DNA from: Paracoccus aminophilus JCM 7686
GTDB lineage: Bacteria > Pseudomonadota > Alphaproteobacteria > Rhodobacterales > Rhodobacteraceae
Direction: 5' to 3'
Length of the DNA: 64,000 bases
Assembly (NCBI RefSeq): GCF_000444995.1
Contig: NC_022041.1
Location: 2,020,001 to 2,084,000 of the forward strand
Of the stretch, positions 8,156 to 17,880 are shown one piece after another. The translations under genes and the position numbers were made by a program. The notes under the pieces were generated by a model, which was not told where the DNA came from, searched no databases, and was given only the letters and a program-made list of their open reading frames with translations. The number at the start of each line of letters is the position of its first letter. Position 1 is the stretch's first letter.

Positions 8156-11100
8156 TCAATGAAAATCCCGGCTTGGGAACAGGCGTTTGGCCTGCTCTCG
8201 GGGGTGATGCGCGCGCGAGGGGGTGCGGCGGGGCCGCCGGGGGCGGGGCGCGTCGTCGGCGGCGGCATGGGTGATGCCCACCCAATGGTCCAGAGGATGG
8301 CCGAGATCTGAGAGGCGATGGCTCAGATCCTCGATCCTTTCGGCGATCAGATGGACGACCTGGCCTTCGCGCTCGATCTTGCCGGTCACCTGCAACAGAC
8401 GCCCGGCCATCACCGCGCGGCGGAAGCGTCCGAAGACCCGCTTCCAGATCACGACATTGGCGACACCACTTTCATCCTCAAGCGTCACGAAAATCACCCC
8501 TGAGGCCGTGCCGGGCTGCTGGCGGGTGATGACAAGCCCGCAGACCGAGACCCGGCCGGTCGCGCTCGTCAGCTCGGCATGGGGGATCACCCCCGGCAGC
8601 CCGGGGCGCAAAAGCTCCATCGGATGGGCGCGCAGGGTCAGGCGGGTCGAGACGTAATCCTCGACCACCTCTTCGCCCAGATGCATGACCGGCAAGGCAA
8701 CCGCAGGCTCGGCGACGCTTTCGCCGTCGATCGGATCGGAAAAGAGCGGCAGCGGCGCCGGGGCGCGGATCGCGCGGACGGCCCAGAGCGCCGCGCGCCG
8801 GGTCAAGCCCATGACGGCAAAGGCATCGGCCTCGGCCAGATGTTCGAGCACCGCTGGCGCGAGACCCGCGCGCAGCCAGAGGCTTTCGGGATCGGGATAG
8901 CCATTGCCGCGCGCCGCAGCGATGCGCGCGGCATCCTCTTGCCGAAAGCCCTTGATCTGGCGAAAGCCCAGCCGCAGGGCCAACCGCCCGTCGGCGCGCC
9001 GCTCGAGCTGATTGTCCCAGCCGCTGTGGTTCACGCAGATCGGGCGCACCTCTTCGCCGTGATCGCGCAGATCGCGCACGATCTGGGCGGGCGCGTAAAA
9101 GCCCATCGGCTGACTGTTCAAAAGCCCGCAGGCAAAGATCGCCGGGTAATGGCATTTCAGCCAGGACGAGACATAGGTCAGCAAGGCAAAGGCCGCCGCA
9201 TGGCTTTCGGGAAAGCCGTAATCGGCAAAGCCCTCGATCTGGGAAAAGCAGCGCGCGGCGATCTCGGGATCATAGCCGCGCGCGACCATGCCGTTAACGA
9301 ATTTCGTCTTATGCGCGGCGATCGTGCCCATACGCCGGAACGAGGCGAGCGAGCGGCGCAGCTTGTCGGCCTCTTCCGGCGAATAGCCCGCGCCTTCAAT
9401 CGCAATCAGGATGGCCTGCTCCTGAAACAGCGGCACGCCGAGCGTCCGCCGGGTGATCGGCTCGAGCCTGGGGCCGAAGGGCTCGGGATCCTCAAGCCTT
9501 TGGCGGCGCCGGATATAGGGCTTGACCATGCCGCCCTGAATCGGGCCGGGCCGGACGATCGCCACTTCGATCACCAGATCGTAGAACTCTCTGGGCTGCA
9601 TCCGGGGCAGGAAGTTCATCTGCGCCCGGCTTTCGACCTGAAACACCCCGATGGCATCGGCGCGGCACAGCATCTCATAGGTCGCCCTATCCTCTTGCGG
9701 CACCGTGTCGATCGTCAGCGACATCCCCTCATGCTCGCGCAGCAGCGTGAAGGCCTTGCGGATGCAGGTGAGCATCCCGAGGCTCAGCACATCGACCTTG
9801 AGGATCTTCAGCGCGTCAATGTCATCCTTGTCCCATTCAATGCAGGTGCGGTCCTCCATCGCGGCATTGCTGATCGGGCACAGCTCGTCCAGCCGCCCGC
9901 ACGTGATAACGAAGCCGCCGACATGCTGGCTGAGATGGCGGGGAAAACCGATGATCTGGGCGATGAGATCCGCGGTCTGGATCAGGCGCGGGTCTTCGAG
10001 ATTGAGCCCGATCTTCTGCACCTCCTCGGGATCGACGCCCTCTCCCGAAATCCCCCAGATCATGCCCGCAAGGCTCGCGATCACATCCTGCGACAGGCCC
10101 ATGACCTTGCCGACCTCGCGGATCGCCGCGCGTGAGCGGAAATGGATCACGGTTGCGCAAAGCCCGGCGCGGTCGCGGGTGTATTTCTCATAGATCCATT
10201 GGATGACCTCTTCGCGGCGCTCATGCTCGAAATCGACGTCGATATCGGGGGGCTCGCCGCGATGGCGCGAGACGAAGCGCTCGAAGACCATGCCGATCAT
10301 ATCGGGATTGACGTCGGTGATGCCAAGCGACCAGCAGATGATCGAATTCCCCGCCGAGCCGCGCCCCTGACACAGGATCCCCTGCCCGCGGGCATAGCTG
10401 ATGATGTCATGGACGGTCAGGAAATAGGCCGCGTAATTCAGCTCGCCGATCACGCCCAGCTCTTTGTCCAGCAGTTCGAGATAGCGTTGCGGGATCTCGC
10501 CCTTGCAGCGTTCAGCCATGCCGCTGCGGGCCAGCCGCTCCAGCCGGGTCTGCGCATCCTCGCCCCCCTCGCCTTCATCGGGATAGACATGGCCTAGCTC
10601 GCGCAGATCGAAGGTGCAGCGCGCGGCGATTTCCAGAGTGCGCCGGACCGCCGCCGGATGGCGCTGAAAGAGCCGCGCCATATCCTCGGCCCCTTTCAGA
10701 CGCCGCTCGGCATTGGCCAAAGCGCGATGGCCGATCTCGTCGATGGTGAGGTGATGGCGCAGGCAAGTCAGCACATCGGCCAAGGGGCGACGCGCGGCGC
10801 GGTGCATCAACACATCGCCCACCGCGACCATCGGCGCCGAGGCGCGCAAAGCCAGCGCGGCGCAAAGGTCGAACCAAGCCTGATCCGAGCCGTCATAGCG
10901 CGGCGCGGCCCCGAGAAAGACCTGCCCCGAATAGCGCCGCCGCAGGGCTTCGATCGTCGCAAGCGTTTCCTCCGCCGTGGCGAGATCGCGCAGGTCCGAG
11001 GGCGGCAGAGCGATCAGGATCATGCCCTGCCCGCCCGCGACCAGATCGGCCAGAAAGAGCGCGCAATCGCCCTTTTCCGCACGGCGCTTGCCCAAGGTCA

Positions 11101-11560
11101 GCAACCGGCAGAGCCGCTGCCAAGCCGCGAGATCGGTCGGCAAGGCGAGAAACGCGACCGAGCTGTCGCGCAAGACCAGCCGCGTTCCCGCGATCAGCTG
11201 CGGCAACCGCGTGCCGGGCGGAAGCGACAGCTTCTCCCCCCGTCCCCGGGTTTGGCGGCTGCTTGGATCGTGCTGTTGCTGCGAACGGATCGCGATGCCC
11301 TCGGCGCTGCTCTCTCCTGCCCCCTCCGCCTGCGCGCTTTCGATGGCCGCCTGGTCCTCGCGCAGCGCCCGCAAGGCGCGCCAGGCCCGCACCACCCCCG
11401 CGACCGAGTTGCAATCGGTGATCGCCAGCGCCTCGAGCCCCAGTTCAGCGGCGCGATGGACCAGCTCTTCGGGATGCGAGGCCCCGGTCAGGAAGGTGAA
11501 ATTCGAGGTGACGCCCAGCTCGGCATAGCGCGGCACCCGCAGATCAAGAACGGGGCTCAT
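8156..11560 (-). CDS. dnaE2: Error-prone DNA polymerase, DnaE2/ImuC
   Basis: A 1134-residue C-family polymerase of usual DnaE2 length. An N-terminal PHP domain starts YAELGVTSNFTFLTGASHPEE; the palm holds PDIDVDFEHERR around residues 438-449 with the two catalytic Asp residues (440 and 442), and GRGSAGNS lies just before. A PLPLF motif near residue 940 resembles a beta-clamp-binding peptide, and an OB-fold follows (VFVTLEDESGVANVVIW type). It performs translesion synthesis with ImuB and ImuA after DNA damage. Its ATG overlaps the imuB stop by four bases (ATGA), so the two are coupled. Confidence 0.96.
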   Translation of the reverse strand: MSPVLDLRVPRYAELGVTSNFTFLTGASHPEELVHRAAELGLEALAITDCNSVAGVVRAWRALRALREDQAAIESAQAEGAGESSAEGIAIRSQQQHDPSSRQTRGRGEKLSLPPGTRLPQLIAGTRLVLRDSSVAFLALPTDLAAWQRLCRLLTLGKRRAEKGDCALFLADLVAGGQGMILIALPPSDLRDLATAEETLATIEALRRRYSGQVFLGAAPRYDGSDQAWFDLCAALALRASAPMVAVGDVLMHRAARRPLADVLTCLRHHLTIDEIGHRALANAERRLKGAEDMARLFQRHPAAVRRTLEIAARCTFDLRELGHVYPDEGEGGEDAQTRLERLARSGMAERCKGEIPQRYLELLDKELGVIGELNYAAYFLTVHDIISYARGQGILCQGRGSAGNSIICWSLGITDVNPDMIGMVFERFVSRHRGEPPDIDVDFEHERREEVIQWIYEKYTRDRAGLCATVIHFRSRAAIREVGKVMGLSQDVIASLAGMIWGISGEGVDPEEVQKIGLNLEDPRLIQTADLIAQIIGFPRHLSQHVGGFVITCGRLDELCPISNAAMEDRTCIEWDKDDIDALKILKVDVLSLGMLTCIRKAFTLLREHEGMSLTIDTVPQEDRATYEMLCRADAIGVFQVESRAQMNFLPRMQPREFYDLVIEVAIVRPGPIQGGMVKPYIRRRQRLEDPEPFGPRLEPITRRTLGVPLFQEQAILIAIEGAGYSPEEADKLRRSLASFRRMGTIAAHKTKFVNGMVARGYDPEIAARCFSQIEGFADYGFPESHAAAFALLTYVSSWLKCHYPAIFACGLLNSQPMGFYAPAQIVRDLRDHGEEVRPICVNHSGWDNQLERRADGRLALRLGFRQIKGFRQEDAARIAAARGNGYPDPESLWLRAGLAPAVLEHLAEADAFAVMGLTRRAALWAVRAIRAPAPLPLFSDPIDGESVAEPAVALPVMHLGEEVVEDYVSTRLTLRAHPMELLRPGLPGVIPHAELTSATGRVSVCGLVITRQQPGTASGVIFVTLEDESGVANVVIWKRVFGRFRRAVMAGRLLQVTGKIEREGQVVHLIAERIEDLSHRLSDLGHPLDHWVGITHAAADDAPRPRRPRRTPSRAHHPREQAKRLFPSRDFH

Positions 11561-13032
11561 GCGAATTCTCCCTCGATAAACCAGCCGGGTTTTTGCGGCG
11601 TGTAAAACATCCAGAGCCGTCGCCCCTGCAGGGTTTCGACCCGCCAGTAATCGCGCAGGCCGCTCTGCCAGCCCTCATGGCTTTGCCACCATTCCGGCGC
11701 GATCCGTTCCGGCCCGCTGGCGCGGCCGGTGCTCAGGCGCATCCCGCGCCAGCGAAAGCGCTCGGGCGGGGTCGCGCCGCTGGCTGCAATCGCCTCGGGC
11801 CGAAAGAGCCGCAAGGGACGCGGGCGCCCGGCAGCCCACCGGCTGCCCGGCCCGAAACCCGCCGCCGGGACCAGCCGAAAGCTGCGGTCGGGCAGATGGC
11901 TTTCCACCGGCGCGAAACACCGAAGATTGTCGAGCCCGATCCTTGTCCCAAGTCGGGTCAACAGATTGTCGAACTGCTCGGGCGCGGCCTCGCTGTCGCC
12001 GATCTGGGCCAAGGCGAGAGGTTCGACCAGAACCGCCTCAAGCCGTAGCTGATCAATGCCGAACCCGGCATCGACCTTTTCCAGCGCGGGCGCGAACAGC
12101 GGAAGGATGCGCGCGGGATCGCGCATGGGCGCGGCCAGCCGCAAAGGCACGATCTGGCTGTGCTGATCGACCCGGCGCAGCGTCAGACGCAGCACCCTTG
12201 TGCCCGCCTCTTGCGCCTTGAGCTTCGCGCAAAGCCCGTCGAGCAGCCGCTCCAGCCCCGCCATCACATCCGAGACCAGCCCGATCGGCTCGGGCAGCGT
12301 CAGGCGCATCGCGTAAGTCGGTGCCTCGGGCGCGGGCGCAATCGCCTCGGGCTGATCGCCCATCGCCTGATCGAGCCGCATCAGCAGCGCGGGGCCAAAG
12401 CGGCGGGCCAAAGGCGCGCGCGGCGCCTCGGCCAGCGCGCCAATGCTGCGCAGCCCGAAACGTTCCAGCGCCGCCGTGCTTTCGGGATCAAGCCGCAGCG
12501 CCGCCACTGGCAAAGCCGCGAGCCGTGCCGCCGTGTCGCCTGGCGCGGCCTGCCCCTCGTCGAAATGCGCCAAGGCCCAGGCCGCGCCGCGCGTATCGGC
12601 AAGCCCGAGCCGCAGCTCGACCCGCGACCGGCCGAGCCTTGCGCGCAGCTCCTCGAGAAGCGCGGCCTCGCCTCCGACCAGATGCGCCGCCCCAGAGATG
12701 TCGAGCACCAGCCCGTCCGTGCCTTCAAGCCCGACCCAAGGGCTATAGCGCAACGCCCAGCGCCGCAGCCCGGCCAGAAAGCGCGCATCCGCCGCCAGAT
12801 CGGCCGGAGCGGTGCGCAGCCCCGGGCAAAAGGCGCGCGCCTCGGCCAAGGTCATCGCGCGCTCCAACCCCTGCGCTTCGGCCTGATGGTTCAGATCATG
12901 CAGCCGGTCGGTATTGCCCTGACGCGCGACCAGCGCGAAAGGGCCATCAACCGGGCGAAGCCGGAGCGCCCGGTCCGAGGCCAACCGGGGAAACCACATC
13001 GAGACGATGCGCCGTCGCATCCCATCGAACAT
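11557..13032 (-). CDS. imuB: ImuB, inactive Y-family polymerase homologue (mutasome hub)
   Basis: A 491-residue Y-family-like protein opening RRRIVSMWFPRLASDRA, the typical ImuB start, and lacking the catalytic acidic motifs of active Y-polymerases. The family's role is to hold ImuA, DnaE2 and the beta clamp together during damage-induced mutagenesis; the candidate clamp motif here is ILPLF in the middle third. The first ATG at 13032 lies within the last 86 bases of imuA; a start at Met5 is also possible. A LexA-type site lies 15 bases upstream of this start inside imuA. Confidence 0.93.
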   Translation of the reverse strand: MFDGMRRRIVSMWFPRLASDRALRLRPVDGPFALVARQGNTDRLHDLNHQAEAQGLERAMTLAEARAFCPGLRTAPADLAADARFLAGLRRWALRYSPWVGLEGTDGLVLDISGAAHLVGGEAALLEELRARLGRSRVELRLGLADTRGAAWALAHFDEGQAAPGDTAARLAALPVAALRLDPESTAALERFGLRSIGALAEAPRAPLARRFGPALLMRLDQAMGDQPEAIAPAPEAPTYAMRLTLPEPIGLVSDVMAGLERLLDGLCAKLKAQEAGTRVLRLTLRRVDQHSQIVPLRLAAPMRDPARILPLFAPALEKVDAGFGIDQLRLEAVLVEPLALAQIGDSEAAPEQFDNLLTRLGTRIGLDNLRCFAPVESHLPDRSFRLVPAAGFGPGSRWAAGRPRPLRLFRPEAIAASGATPPERFRWRGMRLSTGRASGPERIAPEWWQSHEGWQSGLRDYWRVETLQGRRLWMFYTPQKPGWFIEGEFA

Positions 13033-13540
13033 GCCACACTCCAGTCGTTCCTGCTTTGTTCTTAGTAAGCTCCCATTGCATCAATGTCGAGTCGGTGCGG
13101 TGGCGATCAGGCTCGAAAACCGGGCGGCAGGACCAGCGGGTCTCGGCGGCATTGCTGCCCATGCCCTCGGGGATCAGGCACAGCCCCGTCGCGCCCCCTG
13201 CCTTGGCCGCAAGCTGCAACCGCCGTCCTTCACGCAAATCGAGCGGGCGGCTGATTTCAAGAACGACCAGCGCCACGGCGCCGTCCTTGAGAGCCTCTTC
13301 GGCGACAGCCAGCGTTTCAGTCTGATCCCGGCTGCACGCCATGACCAGACGCGCCGGATCGAAAAAGGGCATCACGCCGTGAGGATGCAGGCTTTCGGGC
13401 TGCCAGGCCTCGGCGATCCACAAAACCCGGCCCCCGCTTTGGGCGCAGGTGATTGCAGCAAAGCTGGCCGCGCCGGGGCCGAAGGCCTCATGCACCCGCG
13501 CGGGGCGCAATTGGGGAAGGGTCGGGACACGAGGGTTCAT
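12947..13540 (-). CDS. imuA: ImuA, RecA/SulA-like mutasome protein
   Basis: A 197-residue protein from the ATG at 13540. Family features include GRVLWIAEAWQPESLHPHGV near residue 40, strand ALVVLEISRPLDL, and the C-terminal segment TKNKAGTTGVWHVRWDA that ImuA proteins share. It heads the imuA-imuB-dnaE2 order found in most alphaproteobacteria; its end overlaps imuB by 86 bases. ImuA is thought to work through RecA and ImuB. An open frame continues upstream to 13828, but that extension lacks family features and runs into the hairpin after the PAP2 gene, so the shorter start is preferred. Confidence 0.88.
   Translation of the reverse strand: MNPRVPTLPQLRPARVHEAFGPGAASFAAITCAQSGGRVLWIAEAWQPESLHPHGVMPFFDPARLVMACSRDQTETLAVAEEALKDGAVALVVLEISRPLDLREGRRLQLAAKAGGATGLCLIPEGMGSNAAETRWSCRPVFEPDRHRTDSTLMQWELTKNKAGTTGVWHVRWDATAHRLDVVSPVGLGPGAPASPG
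13047..13061 (-). promoter_or_regulatory. Putative LexA (SOS) box inside imuA, just upstream of imuB
   Basis: The minus strand reads GAAC, seven bases, GAAC, identical in form to the GTTC-N7-GTTC operator known for LexA in Rhodobacter and Paracoccus. It lies in codons for a conserved ImuA stretch (KNKAGT), so chance is possible. No such site is visible upstream of imuA itself. Confidence 0.55.
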
Positions 13541-13633
13541 CTTTGCTGGATACTGCGATCTGATCGGGAAAGAAACTCTGCTTGCCGTCAGGGCCGTCAC
13601 GACCTTGCGGCGTGAAACACTGCACAAGCGCAA

Positions 13634-13660
13634 GGGGCCGCATCTTGACGATGCAGCCCC
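13634..13660 (-). terminator. Hairpin after the PAP2 gene
   Basis: Arms GGGGCCGCATC and GATGCAGCCCC form an 11-base stem (one mismatch) with a five-base loop between the PAP2 stop and imuA. There is no clear T-run, so it may be a Rho-assisted or weak terminator. Confidence 0.5.
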
Positions 13661-13685
13661 CTGAAACGACTTGAACCCGTTGATC

Positions 13686-14423
13686 TCAGGCCGAAACGAT
13701 CTGACCCCGAGGCGCGCCCTGAAGGCGATAGCCCGAAGCGCAAAGCTGGCGGAAGATCGGCACCAGCAGCTGAAGCGTGACGAAAGCCACCAACGCCCCG
13801 GCGAAAGTATCGCTGACCCAATGCACATCCAGCACCACCCGGCTCAGCCCCACCAGCGCCGCGACAGCGACCAGAACCGGGCGCGCGCGCGGAAACAGCA
13901 TGGCCAGCGACAAGGCCAAAGCGACGCCGGTCGTGGTATGGCCCGAAGGAAAGCTCGCCCAATCCGAGGAATGGATGAAAGGATGGAAGCTCAGGCTTTC
14001 GCCCGGCCCCGCCACACCCGGACGCGCGCGCCCGATGATGCCTTTCAGCGCCACAGTCACCAGCCCCGAGACCGCGACATTCGTCAGGACAAAGAGGCTC
14101 GCATTGCGCCGCCGCCGCGCGAGACTTTGCGTGGCGCCCTCGGTGATGCGGGCGCGAAAGCCAAAGACCGCCACCAGCAGAAGGCTCAGCGGGATCGACC
14201 AGGACGAATCCCCGATCCGCGAGCAGTTGCGCATCACCACATGCAGCCATTGCGGCGTGCTTTGAAACAGCAGGCTGACGGGCACGTCAATCAGCGCGAC
14301 CGAAGTCACGATGGCCGCCAGCAAGAGGCAGATCACGCCAATCGCCTTTTGCCGCTCGCTCTTCTCTGCGGGGGAGTTCTGGCTCATGCTCTTCTGGCTC
14401 ATGCCCTGACCTTTCTTGCTCAT
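13686..14423 (-). CDS. PAP2-superfamily membrane phosphatase
   Basis: A 245-residue protein with the three PAP2 signature blocks: K-x6-RP as KGIIGRARPG, PSGH as FPSGHTTTGVA, and SR-x5-H-x3-D as SRVVLDVHWVSD. Several hydrophobic segments (for example AIGVICLLLAAIVTSVALI at the N-terminus) indicate a multi-pass inner-membrane enzyme that dephosphorylates lipid phosphates or pyrophosphates. The start could be the first ATG (14423) or Met8 at 14402, which has AAAGG nearby. It is monocistronic as far as can be seen. Confidence 0.9.
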   Translation of the reverse strand: MSKKGQGMSQKSMSQNSPAEKSERQKAIGVICLLLAAIVTSVALIDVPVSLLFQSTPQWLHVVMRNCSRIGDSSWSIPLSLLLVAVFGFRARITEGATQSLARRRRNASLFVLTNVAVSGLVTVALKGIIGRARPGVAGPGESLSFHPFIHSSDWASFPSGHTTTGVALALSLAMLFPRARPVLVAVAALVGLSRVVLDVHWVSDTFAGALVAFVTLQLLVPIFRQLCASGYRLQGAPRGQIVSA

Positions 14424-14540
14424 TTTGTGCAGGTCTAAAGGAGAGAGCTTGCAGAAGACTGAACGTTTGCTGACAGTAAGCTGAACGTGGCAGATTTTCA
14501 GAGGTGGGGCTCAGACGGGACGAATGGCCTAGGGAGCATG

Positions 14541-14565
14541 AAAAAGGCGGACCCGAAGGCCCGCC
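14541..14565 (-). terminator. Rho-independent terminator of ychF
   Basis: On the minus strand GGCGGGCC, a four-base loop and GGTCCGCC form an eight-pair stem followed directly by TTTTT, 27 bases after the ychF stop. Confidence 0.88.
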
Positions 14566-14591
14566 CCAATCCGTTTCGCGAGATCCGAAGA

Positions 14592-15689
14592 TCAGGCGTT
14601 GAAGAGGAAATGCAGCACGTCGCCGTCCTTGACCTCATAGGTCTTGCCCTCGACGCGGAACTTGCCCGCCTCGCGCGCACCGGCCTCGCCACTGCCGGCA
14701 ACGTAATCGTCATAGCCCACGGTTTCGGCGCGAATGAAGCCGCGCTCGAAATCGCCATGGATGACGCCAGCCGCCTGCGGGGCCAGCGTGCCCTTCGAGA
14801 TCGTCCAGGCGCGGGCCTCTTTCGGGCCGACGGTGAAATAAGTCTGCAGGCCCAGAAGGTCGTAGCCCGCACGGATCAGACGGTCGAGACCGGCCTCGTG
14901 CAGCCCGAGCTCTTCAAGGAACATCGTGGCTTCTTCGGCGTCGAGCTGGCTGATCTCTTCCTCGATCCGCGCCGAGATCACGACATGGCCCGCGCCCTGT
15001 TTCGCGGCCATTTCAGCTACGCGATCGGATTGGCTGTTGCCAACGGCGGCTTTGTCTTCCTCGACGTTGCAAACGTAGAGCACCGGTTTCGCGGTCAGAA
15101 GCTGCAGCATGTTCCAGGATTTCAGCTCATCCTCAGCGACTGCCACGGTGCGGGCGGGATGGCCTTCGCTGAGCGCAGCCGCGGCACGTTTGAGCAGCAT
15201 CTCCTGCTCGACCGCTTCCTTGTCGCCACCTTTGACCTTGCGCGAGAGGTTCGCCAAGCGGCGCTCGATCGATTCGAGATCGGCGATCATCAACTCGGTC
15301 TCGATGGTCTCGGCATCGGCGACGGGATCAATCCGGCCCTCGACATGGGTGATGTCGCCATCTTCAAAGCAGCGCAGCACATGGGCGATGGCATCGACCT
15401 CGCGGATATTGGCGAGAAACTGGTTGCCCAGACCTTCGCCTTTCGACGCGCCTTTCACCAGACCGGCGATATCGACGAAGGTGATGCGGGTCGGGATGAT
15501 CTGCTTCGAGCCGGCAATCGTGGCCAGCTTGTCGAGGCGCGGATCGGGCACGGCCACCTCGCCGACATTCGGCTCGATCGTGCAGAACGGAAAATTGGCG
15601 GCCTGAGCCGCCGCGGTGCGCGTCAGCGCATTGAACAGCGTCGATTTGCCCACATTCGGCAGACCGACGATCCCCATGCGAAAGCCCAT
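14592..15689 (-). CDS. ychF: Redox-regulated ATPase YchF/EngD (Obg-family)
   Basis: A 365-residue Obg-family P-loop protein of standard length. The G1 loop is GLPNVGKST near the N-terminus; the G4 position reads NVEE instead of NKxD, the hallmark that makes YchF prefer ATP to GTP. The C-terminal TGS domain ends with [19 protein letters not shown]. YchF associates with ribosomes and represses the oxidative stress response in other bacteria. It is followed by its own terminator and is a single-gene unit. Confidence 0.97.
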   Translation of the reverse strand: MGFRMGIVGLPNVGKSTLFNALTRTAAAQAANFPFCTIEPNVGEVAVPDPRLDKLATIAGSKQIIPTRITFVDIAGLVKGASKGEGLGNQFLANIREVDAIAHVLRCFEDGDITHVEGRIDPVADAETIETELMIADLESIERRLANLSRKVKGGDKEAVEQEMLLKRAAAALSEGHPARTVAVAEDELKSWNMLQLLTAKPVLYVCNVEEDKAAVGNSQSDRVAEMAAKQGAGHVVISARIEEEISQLDAEEATMFLEELGLHEAGLDRLIRAGYDLLGLQTYFTVGPKEARAWTISKGTLAPQAAGVIHGDFERGFIRAETVGYDDYVAGSGEAGAREAGKFRVEGKTYEVKDGDVLHFLFNA

Positions 15690-15827
15690 GTTTCATTCCC
15701 TCAAATGGTGTTGGCCGCTATCTAGGGGGCGCGGGCCGACAAGTCCAGCATTGAGCCCCGCCCGCTTTCGCGCAACCATATCGACTCAGGGGAAGGGCCC
15801 CAAGAAAAACCCTCAGCGGAGCATGAC

Positions 15828-16259
15828 ATGCAATTTACTCCCTATCTGTCCTTTCAGGGCCAATGTGCCGAAGCGATGGCCTTCTATGGCGAGGTCTTTG
15901 GCGCCAAGCCCGAACTTCTCAGCTTCTCGTCGATGCCCGATGCGCCCGACATGCCGGGCCTGCCCGACGAGCAGAAAAACTGGATCATGCATGGCGAAAT
16001 CCGCCTGCCGGATGGCGCGGCGCTGATGGGGGCGGATATGCCCCCGCAATATGGCGGGCAGAAACAGGCGGGCGTCTCGGTTGCAGTCAGCTTTGCCACG
16101 GCCGAAAAGGCGCAGGCGATCTTCGATCAGCTGGCGCGCGGCGGCGAGACCACGATGCCTTTCACCGCCACCTTCTTTTCGCCCGGTTTCGGCATGACGA
16201 AAGATCGCTTCGGCACGAGCTGGATGGTGATGACCGCCGAGGCCGCGGCCAAAGGCTGA
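15828..16259 (+). CDS. VOC-superfamily (PhnB-like) protein
   Basis: A 143-residue protein with the glyoxalase/bleomycin-resistance fold pattern of PhnB-like proteins: FTPYLSFQGQCAEAMAFYGEVFGA at the start, a long variable loop, and the C-terminal FSPGFGMTKDRFGTSWMV. GGAG upstream supports the start. The substrate is unknown; many such proteins lack a full metal site. Confidence 0.88.
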   Translation: MQFTPYLSFQGQCAEAMAFYGEVFGAKPELLSFSSMPDAPDMPGLPDEQKNWIMHGEIRLPDGAALMGADMPPQYGGQKQAGVSVAVSFATAEKAQAIFDQLARGGETTMPFTATFFSPGFGMTKDRFGTSWMVMTAEAAAKG

Positions 16260-16400
16260 TCTCCGCCGGGCACCCGCAGCTTGCAGAACGCCGCCCGAAC
16301 CTTTTGCGGTCGTGGCGCGTTCTGCCTTCACCTGCCCGCCCGTCCCGATCAAAAGCGCCGTCAGCTCCACCCAAAGCCGGGCTGCCCGAAAGAGAGACCC

Positions 16401-16877
16401 ATGCTGCGACCGACTGCCCTTTTCCTCGCCGCCACCTTCGCGCTGGCCCTGTCCTCCGGCCTCAGTATCGCCCAGCAAAGCGACAGCCGTTATATCGACA
16501 TTCCCGACAACAGCGGCGGCAATGTCATGGAGATGGTGCGCTACCGCGAAAGCCTTGAGCGGTCGGGCAAGATCGTGCGCATCCGCGGCTATTGCCGTTC
16601 GGCCTGCACCATGCTGACGACCCTGCCCAATGCCTGCCTTGGCCCCAAGGCCACGATCGGCTTTCACGCGCCCCGCCTGCCCGGCACCGAGATCATCCCG
16701 CCCTATGTCGATCAGATCATGGGCAATTATTACCGCAACGGCATTCGCGATCGTTGGTTTGGCGGCTGGAACCGCTCGATCGACATGCATGTGATCTCGG
16801 CGCAGGAATATGTCCGGCTCGATCCGCAGGCGAAGATCTGCGACAGCATCGGCAAGGTCCGTCCGAAAAAGCGGTGA
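16401..16877 (+). CDS. Exported ClpP/crotonase-fold-like protein
   Basis: A 158-residue protein with a clear signal peptide (LFLAATFALALSSGLSIAQQ). The mature part has GYCRSACTMLTTLPNACLGP followed by ATIGFHAPR, the pattern of exported Clp-fold proteins in which the Ser of SAC and the His of GFHA correspond to a serine-protease-like pair. Function in the periplasm is unknown. The ATG at 16401 is preceded by AAGAGAGA; an upstream open frame start at 16281 would put the signal peptide in the interior and is rejected. Confidence 0.72.
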   Translation: MLRPTALFLAATFALALSSGLSIAQQSDSRYIDIPDNSGGNVMEMVRYRESLERSGKIVRIRGYCRSACTMLTTLPNACLGPKATIGFHAPRLPGTEIIPPYVDQIMGNYYRNGIRDRWFGGWNRSIDMHVISAQEYVRLDPQAKICDSIGKVRPKKR

Positions 16878-16976
16878 TCGGGCATCCTGCTCCCGCGCCA
16901 GAGGCGCCTCCCGATCCGCAGCCAAGCTGATCTCGTGCCAAACGGCGCGCCTGGGCCTGCCCTCGGTTGCCTGCTC

Positions 16977-17018
16977 CCCGTTGACTGCGCCCCGTTGACT
17001 GCGCCCCGTTGATCTGGC
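16977..17018 (+). repeat. 14-base tandem repeat upstream of trpA
   Basis: CCCCGTTGACTGCG occurs twice in a row and a third copy is diverged after CCCCGTTGA. It ends about 45 bases before the trpA start. Whether it has a regulatory role or is just replication slippage cannot be told. Confidence 0.75.
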
Positions 17019-17064
17019 CCCCTCCCCGCGATAGACCATGAAGCAACGCACGGAAGGGCTTGAG

Positions 17065-17859
17065 ATGACCAGAATCGACACTTGCTTCGCAGCGCTCAAA
17101 GAGCGGGGCCAGAAGGCTTTCGTGGCCTATATGATGGCTTCGGATCCCGATTTTGACACCTCGCTCGAAATCATGCGCGGTCTGCCCGGCGCGGGCGTCG
17201 ATATCATCGAGCTCGGCATGCCCTTCACCGATCCGATGGCGGATGGCCCGACGATCCAGCTGGCCGGTCAGCGCGCGCTGGAAGCTGGCGGCAGCATCAC
17301 CCGCACGCTCGAGATGGTGCGCGCCTTTCGCAAGGAAGATGCCACGACGCCGATCGTGCTCATGGGCTATTACAACCCGATCTATGCCCGCGAAGGCAGC
17401 GTCACCCGCTTTCTGACCGAGGCGGTCGAGGCCGGTGTCGACGGGCTCATCGTCGTCGATCTGCCGCCTGAAGAGGACGACGAGCTCTGCATTCCCGCCC
17501 AAAAGGCCGGGATCAACTTCATCCGTCTGGCAACCCCGACCACCGATGACCGCCGTCTGCCTGCGGTGCTCAACAACACGTCGGGCTTTGTCTATTACGT
17601 CTCGGTCACCGGCATCACCGGCGCGGCTGCGGCCAATGCCGATGATGTCGCCCCCGAGGTTGCCCGCATCCGCGCCTCGGCGCATTTGCCGGTCGTGGTC
17701 GGCTTTGGCATCTCGACGCCAGAGGCCGCCCGCGACGTCGCCGCCGTGGCCGATGGCTGCGTCGTGGGCTCGGCCATTGTCAAAAAGATCGGTGAAGGCC
17801 GCCCGGTGCCCGAAATCCTCGATTTCGTCGCCTCGCTGGCCCAAGGTGCGCATAGCTGA
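17065..17859 (+). CDS. trpA: Tryptophan synthase alpha chain
   Basis: A 264-residue TIM-barrel enzyme that cleaves indole-3-glycerol phosphate to indole and glyceraldehyde 3-phosphate. Using the ATG at 17065, the catalytic residues fall at the canonical Glu49 ([11 protein letters not shown]) and Asp60 (PMADGPTIQ), which supports that start over the one nine codons upstream; AAGGG lies upstream. The flexible loop [10 protein letters not shown] and the phosphate-binding VGFGIS and GSAIVKKI motifs are intact. trpB is not adjacent, as is common in this group where trpA can be detached. The next gene starts 22 bases later. Confidence 0.97.
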   Translation: MTRIDTCFAALKERGQKAFVAYMMASDPDFDTSLEIMRGLPGAGVDIIELGMPFTDPMADGPTIQLAGQRALEAGGSITRTLEMVRAFRKEDATTPIVLMGYYNPIYAREGSVTRFLTEAVEAGVDGLIVVDLPPEEDDELCIPAQKAGINFIRLATPTTDDRRLPAVLNNTSGFVYYVSVTGITGAAAANADDVAPEVARIRASAHLPVVVGFGISTPEAARDVAAVADGCVVGSAIVKKIGEGRPVPEILDFVASLAQGAHS

Positions 17860-17880
17860 GAATTGAGAGAGGGTGGGCAG

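Noticed and set aside
8579..10135. Long plus-strand open frame (518 codons) opposite dnaE2
   Set aside because: Shadow of a high-G+C gene; no protein family, no ribosome site, and dnaE2 is certain on the other strand.
13541..13828. Upstream extension of imuA
   Set aside because: The extra 96 codons show no ImuA features and cross a hairpin that belongs to the PAP2 gene.
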